DNA of 38,147 bases from assembly GCA_009695465.1 (NCBI GenBank), contig SIAW01000015.1:1-38147 (forward strand). The letters run 5' to 3'. Below the pieces are notes generated by a model. The model had not been told where the DNA came from. It ran no database searches and was given only the letters and a program-made list of their open reading frames with translations. Origin of the DNA: Pedosphaera sp. GTDB taxonomy: Bacteria > Verrucomicrobiota > Verrucomicrobiia > Limisphaerales > UBA1100. Positions 33,938 through 38,147 of the stretch are shown here, piece by piece (position 1 is the first letter of the stretch; each line of letters begins with the position of its first letter). Position numbers and translations under genes: made by a program.

Positions 33938-35077
33938 TCACGCCGCGCTGCCGCCGCAGTAGAGGCGCGGCACGCGGTAGGTGATGGCCGTCAGGATTTC
34001 CCACGGCACAGTGCCGCACCATTGGGCCAGTTGCTGCGCGGTGATTTCGGCGCGGCCTTGTTTGCCGATCAACACCGCTTCGTCCCCCGGCTGCGCGCGC
34101 ACGCGCGAGACATCCACCATCAATTGATCCATCGTAATGCGCCCGAGCACCGAGCAGAGCCGTCCGCCCACCAACACCCGCGCGCTGCCGCTGCCGCTGC
34201 GCAGATAGCCATCGCCGTAACCGGCCGTGAGGGTGGCCACGCGCATCCGGCGCGATGCCACAAAGCTGCGCCCGTAACTGAGCGATGCGCCCGGCTCGAT
34301 GGTTTTCACCAATGCCACGCGGCATTTCAAACTCAGCGCCGGACGGAGATGGCGTTTGAGCAGCGCGGGCGCACGGCGCCGTCCCGGCGGCAGGACGCCG
34401 TACACCAGCAGGCCGGGCCGCGCGAGGTTGCACATCGCATCAGGCTCGTGCAGCAGCGCGGCGCTGTTGTTGGCGTGGATGAAATCAAAGCCGCGCCCAT
34501 CTCGTGCCAGTTGCTGCACCAATTTCTCGAAGGCCCGACGCTGCCGGCGCGAGTAGGCCGCGTCATCCTCGGCCGCCGCGTAGTGGGTGTACAAACCTGT
34601 CACGCGCAGATGCGGCAGGCGATCCACTGCCGCGAGGAGCTTGGGCACCGCATCCACTGGCGCGCCCAGTCGGCCCATGCCCGTGTCCACCTTCAGATGC
34701 GCTTGCACGCTTTTTCCAAGCCGCGCTGCGGTGGCAGAAAAAGCACGCGCCTCCGCAATCGTCGAGAGCGTGGGCATCACGTTGTCTTTCACCGCTGTCT
34801 CCACTTCGTCGGGCAGACACGCGCCGAGCATGAGGATGGGAAAGCCGCGGCCGACGGAGCGGATGTCGCGCGCCTCCTGCAGATTGGCCACGCCAAAAAT
34901 ATCCGTGCCCGCCTGCATCAACAGCGCTGCCACTTGTCGCAGTCCGTGGCCGTAGGCATCGGCCTTGACGACGGTGAGGATTTTTTTCTGCGGCCCGATG
35001 CGATAACGCAGCCACGCAAGGTTGCCGCGCAGTGCGTCCAAATCAATCTCCGCCCAGCATCGGTGGGTGAAACTCAC
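33938..35077 (-). CDS. alr: Alanine racemase
   Basis: A 379-residue PLP enzyme that interconverts L- and D-alanine for peptidoglycan. It starts with GTG 35077 (MSFTHRCWAEIDLDALRGNLAWLR). VVKADAYGHG contains the PLP Lys (K38); GMGRLGAP, HANNSAALL, ARPGLLVYG, SLSYGRSF (region of PLP interactions) and AGYGDGYLR, LGRITMDQLMVDV follow in family order. The length matches typical Alr. It is the last gene of a minus-strand run CPBP-thiL-tsaE-tsaB-alr; the 48-nt gap after tsaB may hold its own start signals, but none is obvious. Confidence 0.96.
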   Translation of the reverse strand: MSFTHRCWAEIDLDALRGNLAWLRYRIGPQKKILTVVKADAYGHGLRQVAALLMQAGTDIFGVANLQEARDIRSVGRGFPILMLGACLPDEVETAVKDNVMPTLSTIAEARAFSATAARLGKSVQAHLKVDTGMGRLGAPVDAVPKLLAAVDRLPHLRVTGLYTHYAAAEDDAAYSRRQRRAFEKLVQQLARDGRGFDFIHANNSAALLHEPDAMCNLARPGLLVYGVLPPGRRRAPALLKRHLRPALSLKCRVALVKTIEPGASLSYGRSFVASRRMRVATLTAGYGDGYLRSGSGSARVLVGGRLCSVLGRITMDQLMVDVSRVRAQPGDEAVLIGKQGRAEITAQQLAQWCGTVPWEILTAITYRVPRLYCGGSAA

Positions 35078-35125
35078 AAGGCCGAATCAGGCGGACGCAT
35101 GCCCGGTTTGGCAAGCGCGGGTCAT

Positions 35126-35785
35126 TCACAGCACGCGCGGCGGTGTGGCCAGCGGGACTGTCGCGAATTGCGCCGCGCGCAGGTAAATGGGTTCGAGTGT
35201 TTCATCGGGTGTTGAAACATCTGCCGCGGCCAGCCGTGCTGCCGCTAGTCGAGCGAGCATCGCTGCGTCAGGAAATATTGGCTGGCAGCGGTCAACCAAC
35301 GTGGCGGTGTCTGGGCACAGACCTTTCGTTGTGGCCAGTGCCGCGCTTGCTTCTGTGGCGGAGACGATGGACAGCGGCAGCGTGAGTCGCGTGCCCGCTT
35401 CATCCAACTCGTACTCGGCGCGATAGAATTCACCGCGCTGCGCATCAATGAGGACGGTGCAGGGGCCGCGCGTACCGCTGGCGTGCGCGGTGGCGGCGAT
35501 GACCTCGGCGCTGCTGATGCCGAGCAGGCGAATCGGGCGCACCAGTTGCCAGCCTTGCGCAAAGGCGATGGCCGCGCGGATGCCTGCGTAGGAACCTGGC
35601 CCAATGCCAATCGCGATGGCGTGCACTTGCGCGGGTTGCCAGCCGGCCTCGCGCAGGGTGTGTTCCACCTGCTGCGGGACGGATGCTTTTGGGGCATCAG
35701 AAAACGACTGCGCGCAGAGGCGGCCTTCACACAATGCAGCCGTGCTGCGTCGTGGGCTGGAGAATTCAATCGCCAAAATCTTCAT
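35126..35785 (-). CDS. tsaB: tRNA threonylcarbamoyladenosine biosynthesis protein TsaB
   Basis: A 219-residue ASKHA-fold protein, a partner of TsaD and TsaE in making t6A37 of ANN-decoding tRNAs. MKILAIEFSSPRRSTAAL is the first phosphate-binding hairpin, and GIGPGSYAGIRAAIAFAQG (about residues 60-78) is the TsaB/YeaZ signature; STELVTA-like TVLIDAQRGEFYRAEY follows. The start overlaps the tsaE stop by 20 nt, an unusually long coding overlap that implies translational coupling. TsaD itself is not in the window. Confidence 0.95.
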   Translation of the reverse strand: MKILAIEFSSPRRSTAALCEGRLCAQSFSDAPKASVPQQVEHTLREAGWQPAQVHAIAIGIGPGSYAGIRAAIAFAQGWQLVRPIRLLGISSAEVIAATAHASGTRGPCTVLIDAQRGEFYRAEYELDEAGTRLTLPLSIVSATEASAALATTKGLCPDTATLVDRCQPIFPDAAMLARLAAARLAAADVSTPDETLEPIYLRAAQFATVPLATPPRVL

Positions 35786-36191
35786 ACTCGATGCGGCGTT
35801 CGGTGGGGCTGACCTCGCTTAGTCGGGCGTGACGATAGCGCGTCGGGCGCGGCCCTTGCCAGCGTTCCATCCACTCGATGAGGGTCACGCCGTCGGGCGC
35901 AAGATAAGGCCCCAATCCAGCGGACAAAATCTGCGCGTCATTTTCCAGCCGATAAAAATCCAGATGACACAGCAGCAGTCGCCCACCGTGATACTCGTGC
36001 AGGAGCGTGAACGTGGGCGAGGTGATCAGCCCGCTGATGCCCAGTCCGTGGGCGAGACCCTTGGCCAGTTGCGTTTTGCCCGCGCCCAAATCGCCGTCGA
36101 GGCCGATCACCCAGCCGGGCCGTGCTTCCTGCGCCCACGCGACGCCCAGCGCGAAGGTGGCTTCAGGACTTTTGGAAATGCACGTAGCCAT
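35766..36191 (-). CDS. tsaE: tRNA threonylcarbamoyladenosine biosynthesis ATPase TsaE
   Basis: A 141-residue P-loop ATPase that drives the TsaB-TsaD cycle. I take ATG 36191, since the longer ORF-track start runs into thiL sequence in another frame. Walker A GDLGAGKT (residues 33-40), ITSPTFTLLHEY (switch region) and CHLDFYRLE are all present, followed by LIEWMERW. A short extra C-terminal tail (RRIEYEDFGD) comes from the stretch shared with tsaB. The start lies 29 nt inside the thiL 3' end. Confidence 0.95.
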   Translation of the reverse strand: MATCISKSPEATFALGVAWAQEARPGWVIGLDGDLGAGKTQLAKGLAHGLGISGLITSPTFTLLHEYHGGRLLLCHLDFYRLENDAQILSAGLGPYLAPDGVTLIEWMERWQGPRPTRYRHARLSEVSPTERRIEYEDFGD

Positions 36192-37098
36192 GAGCGGTGA
36201 ACGGGCGCACGCCGTCGCGGTCGCGCAAAGTGATGCCGGGCTTGGCGGTGATCCTGCCGATGCAACTGAGGCGCAGATCGGCGAACGCCTGCTTCCACGC
36301 GTCCAAGAGCGGCACGGCTTGGCGGGGCGCGATGGTGAAGAGCAGTTCGTAATCTTCGCCATCGGTCAGCGCGGCGAGCAGCGGCGGTTTGCTGGAGGGT
36401 GTTTGACGCGCAGCTTGGCGGAGGGTGTCGCTGATGGGGATGGCCGGGGTCAGCAATTCGGCGCCGCAGTGACTGGCGTCGAGCAGATGGCGCAAGTCCG
36501 ACGCCAAGCCGTCGCTCAGATCAATCATCGCGTGCGGCAGAAAATGTTCGGCCAGCCAACGTGCTTGAGACAGGCGCGGCTCAAAATCCAAGTGCCGACC
36601 GTGCAGCGATCCGCCGAGTTGGCCGGTGACAAAAATAGCGTCGCCGGACTGGCTGCCCGCGCGGCGCACGCAGCGGGCTGGCGGCACGGTGCCGAGCAGC
36701 GCGATGGAGAGAGTCAGCACGGGCGTCGTGGTGGTTTCGCCGCCCACGATGGCCACGCCGTGTTGTTGCGCCAACGTTGTCATCCCGCGGTAGATGGCCT
36801 CGATGCGTTCGGGAGAATTCATGTCCGGCAGGCCCACGGTGACGAGTGCGTGCGTGGGGGTGCCCGCCATGGCGGCGATGTCTGAGAGGGCGCGGGCCAG
36901 CGCCTTGCGCCCGATTTTTTCAGGCTCGGTGGCGGCGGTGAAATGCACGCCTTCCACCACGGCGTCGGTCTTGAAGAGCAGCCACTGGCCCGGCAAAGCC
37001 AAGTCCAGCACAGCGCAGTCGTCGCCGGCGCCCACGCGGACGGAGTCGTTGGTGGGCAAACTCGCGGTCAGCCGTTGGATGAGTTCCGTCTCGTTCAT
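36163..37098 (-). CDS. thiL: Thiamine-monophosphate kinase
   Basis: A 311-residue ATP-dependent kinase that makes thiamine diphosphate from thiamine monophosphate. Motifs in order: VGAGDDCAVL (metal/ATP binding), FKTDAVVEGVHF, ALARALSDIAAMAGTP, IVGGETT, DLSDGLASDLRHL and LTDGEDYELLFT. Length and order match ThiL (AIR-synthase fold). The start overlaps the CPBP stop as ATGA and the end overlaps tsaE by 29 nt. Pairing of thiL with tsaE/tsaB appears in various bacteria as a housekeeping cluster. Confidence 0.96.
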   Translation of the reverse strand: MNETELIQRLTASLPTNDSVRVGAGDDCAVLDLALPGQWLLFKTDAVVEGVHFTAATEPEKIGRKALARALSDIAAMAGTPTHALVTVGLPDMNSPERIEAIYRGMTTLAQQHGVAIVGGETTTTPVLTLSIALLGTVPPARCVRRAGSQSGDAIFVTGQLGGSLHGRHLDFEPRLSQARWLAEHFLPHAMIDLSDGLASDLRHLLDASHCGAELLTPAIPISDTLRQAARQTPSSKPPLLAALTDGEDYELLFTIAPRQAVPLLDAWKQAFADLRLSCIGRITAKPGITLRDRDGVRPFTAHGYVHFQKS

Positions 37099-37877
37099 GA
37101 TGCCGGCAGCCAGTCTTCCAGTGGGATGACCTTGAGCATGATGAGCACGTTGATGAGGTTAAACACCGAGTGGGTGAGGATGGGGCTGATGAGGTTGCCG
37201 GTCTTCTCATACTGCCACGTGAGCATGGCGGAGAAGATCGCCAGCGGTGCCGCCGCCAGCAGGCTCCCGTGGCAGGCCGCAAACAGGCAGGAGGTGAGCC
37301 AGAGCGCCGCCGTCGCCCCGACGCGATTCTTCGCCGCCGGATACAGCAGGCCGCGGAAGAGCACCTCCTCCACCACCGGCGCGCGGAGGATGGCCAAGAG
37401 TGTGTAGTTGACGAGGGCTTGGTAGTCGGCGCGCTTGGCCGCGCGTTCAAATTCCCGCACCAACTCCTGCCGTTCGGGCATGAGCGTGACCTGTTCGAGA
37501 ATGAACTGCACTGCCAAGTTTAGCCCGAACGACACCGGCACAAACAGGATGCCCGTGGCGATGGACAACACAATCACGCGTGGCAGCGGCCCTTCTCGGT
37601 GGCCAATGGTTTGGTTGAGTGTGAGTTGATGGCGGCTCATCACGATGGCCAAAGCCATCGTCGCGTACGCCGCGTAGATCGCAAAATCCAAAAGGGCGTA
37701 CGACAACGTGGGCGGCGTGGCGGTGCCTTGCGGCATCAATCCGGAGAGAAATACCGGCAGGACGAAGGGGCAAAAGAGGATTGCGGCTTCGCCAAAACTC
37801 CACGGCTTGACCGTCAACCCGGCGGTGATGGGCACGGGCGGAGGCTCTGCGGGGGCGGCTGGGTTGTCCGGAAGCAC
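37095..37877 (-). CDS. CPBP family intramembrane metalloprotease (CAAX-like)
   Basis: About 260 residues from GTG 37877. The ORF track gives ATG 37976, which would overlap the divergent rph start (the two ATGs share CATG). I prefer 37877 because a TCGTCA-17-TACCGT element ends exactly 6 nt before that GTG and the sequence between is Arg-rich and unlike a CPBP N-terminus. Polytopic membrane protein with Abi/CPBP motifs: EEVLFRGLLYPA (EExxxR), a second conserved His in FAACHGSLLAA, and THSVFNLIN (HxxxN). Family members are glutamic-type intramembrane proteases or bacteriocin-related. First gene of the thiL-tsaE-tsaB run. Confidence 0.88.
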   Translation of the reverse strand: MLPDNPAAPAEPPPVPITAGLTVKPWSFGEAAILFCPFVLPVFLSGLMPQGTATPPTLSYALLDFAIYAAYATMALAIVMSRHQLTLNQTIGHREGPLPRVIVLSIATGILFVPVSFGLNLAVQFILEQVTLMPERQELVREFERAAKRADYQALVNYTLLAILRAPVVEEVLFRGLLYPAAKNRVGATAALWLTSCLFAACHGSLLAAAPLAIFSAMLTWQYEKTGNLISPILTHSVFNLINVLIMLKVIPLEDWLPAS

Positions 37878-37883
37878 GCCGCC

Positions 37884-37912
37884 ACGGTAAAGAAGCGTGC
37901 GGGGGGTGACGA
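37884..37912 (-). promoter_or_regulatory. Candidate CPBP/thiL operon promoter (leaderless type)
   Basis: On the minus strand TCGTCA, 17 nt, TACCGT, 6 nt, GTG 37877. Supports the GTG over the ATG at 37976. It lies back to back with the rph promoter. Confidence 0.4.
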
Positions 37913-37936
37913 TGAAAAAGCGGCGCGCATTCGCCG

Positions 37937-37966
37937 TTGCGGTCAGTGGCCGCGGTTCACTACACT
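37937..37966 (+). promoter_or_regulatory. Candidate rph promoter (leaderless type)
   Basis: TTGCGG, an 18-nt spacer and TACACT end 8 nt before ATG 37975. No Shine-Dalgarno sequence is seen between the box and the start codon. Confidence 0.4.
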
Positions 37967-37974
37967 GCGCGCGC

Positions 37975-38147
37975 ATGAGCAGCTCAGTCCCGACTCCCTT
38001 GCGTGCCGATGGCCGCGCCCCCGATCAATTGCGTCCGGTGCGATTCCAAAACCATATTGCGCCGTACGCGGCGGGTTCCACGTTGATCGAGTGGGGCAAG
38101 ACGCGCGTCATCTGCGCCGCGACTATCGAGGAGACCGTGCCGCGTTG
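37975..38147 (+). CDS. rph: Ribonuclease PH, 3'-truncated by window end
   Basis: Only the first 57 codons are present and the ORF track misses it because of the edge. ATG 37975 gives MSSSVPTPLRADGRAPDQLRPVRF, then AAGSTLIEWGKTRVICAATIEETVPR, the N-terminus of RNase PH (RxDGRxxxQLRPV and GSxLxEfGxTRVxCxAxxEExVPR). The enzyme is a phosphorolytic 3'-5' exoribonuclease that trims tRNA 3' ends. It continues beyond the window. Divergent from the CPBP-thiL-tsaE-tsaB run. Confidence 0.92.
   Translation, partial: MSSSVPTPLRADGRAPDQLRPVRFQNHIAPYAAGSTLIEWGKTRVICAATIEETVPR

Noticed and set aside
37095-37976. ATG 37976 as CPBP start
   Set aside because: It would share bases with the divergent rph ATG and adds an Arg-rich segment; GTG 37877 has a fitting promoter.
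1-38147. Mobile elements, CRISPR, tRNA or rRNA genes, defence systems
   Set aside because: No transposase, integrase, spaced direct repeats, cloverleaf or rRNA-like sequence was recognised on reading both strands. The CPBP protease and DHH protein could be linked to defence in other genomes, but nothing here supports that.

Overview
The window looks like a chromosomal segment of a GC-rich member of the Verrucomicrobiota; I cannot place it more finely. The support is a PVC-type CxxCH heme protein with dehydrogenase-like propeller and HEAT-like region, an LL-diaminopimelate aminotransferase (DapL), three secreted PQQ-like beta-propellers starting near WPxWRG, a DUF4838 protein, a GntP permease and many secreted or sugar-acid enzymes. 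I see no phage, transposon, integron, CRISPR, rRNA or tRNA. The coding is dense and strand switches are very frequent; no gene-free gap exceeds about 165 bases.

Layout. 1-5.1 kb: two metzincin-type secreted metalloproteases (the first cut by the window edge), a beta-propeller, the house-cleaning nucleotidase RdgB/HAM1 and a DHH phosphoesterase. 5.2-13.7 kb: a carbohydrate-acid region with an SDR resembling D-mannonate oxidoreductase, a LarA-like nickel-pincer racemase/epimerase 1 nt downstream, a frameshifted methyltransferase, a PhyH dioxygenase, a Gfo/Idh/MocA oxidoreductase, a degenerate receiver/HD-GYP-like regulator, a sugar isomerase/epimerase TIM barrel, a thioredoxin-like [2Fe-2S] ferredoxin and an MFS carrier. 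13.8-18.8 kb: a tight four-gene operon (two propellers, SRPBCC protein, large secreted alpha/beta hydrolase). 18.8-22.5 kb: a minus-strand operon of GntP permease, HpcH/HpaI aldolase and exported N-acyl-D-amino-acid (D-glutamate-like) deacylase. 22.6-33.9 kb: DUF4838 protein, dapL, Tat-exported beta-helix protein, the 1003-residue PVC heme protein, a CNT nucleoside transporter, a zinc alcohol dehydrogenase and a DedA protein. 33.9-38.1 kb: housekeeping genes alr, tsaB, tsaE, thiL and a CPBP protease on the minus strand, divergent from the start of RNase PH (rph).

How the genes may work together. The SDR/LarA pair fits interconversion of C2-epimeric aldonates followed by oxidation (gluconate, mannonate, fructuronate as a hypothesis). 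The GntP-aldolase-deacylase operon fits uptake and retro-aldol breakdown of a polyhydroxy acid. The secreted hydrolase, DUF4838, beta-helix, propeller and heme proteins suggest polysaccharide or detritus degradation outside the cytoplasm.

Two whole-window patterns stand out. Several first genes carry a TAnnnT box 6-8 nt before the start codon, with a -35-like element upstream and no Shine-Dalgarno, which suggests leaderless transcripts. All nine convergent gene pairs overlap or are separated by at most 24 nt, leaving no room for ordinary intrinsic terminators.
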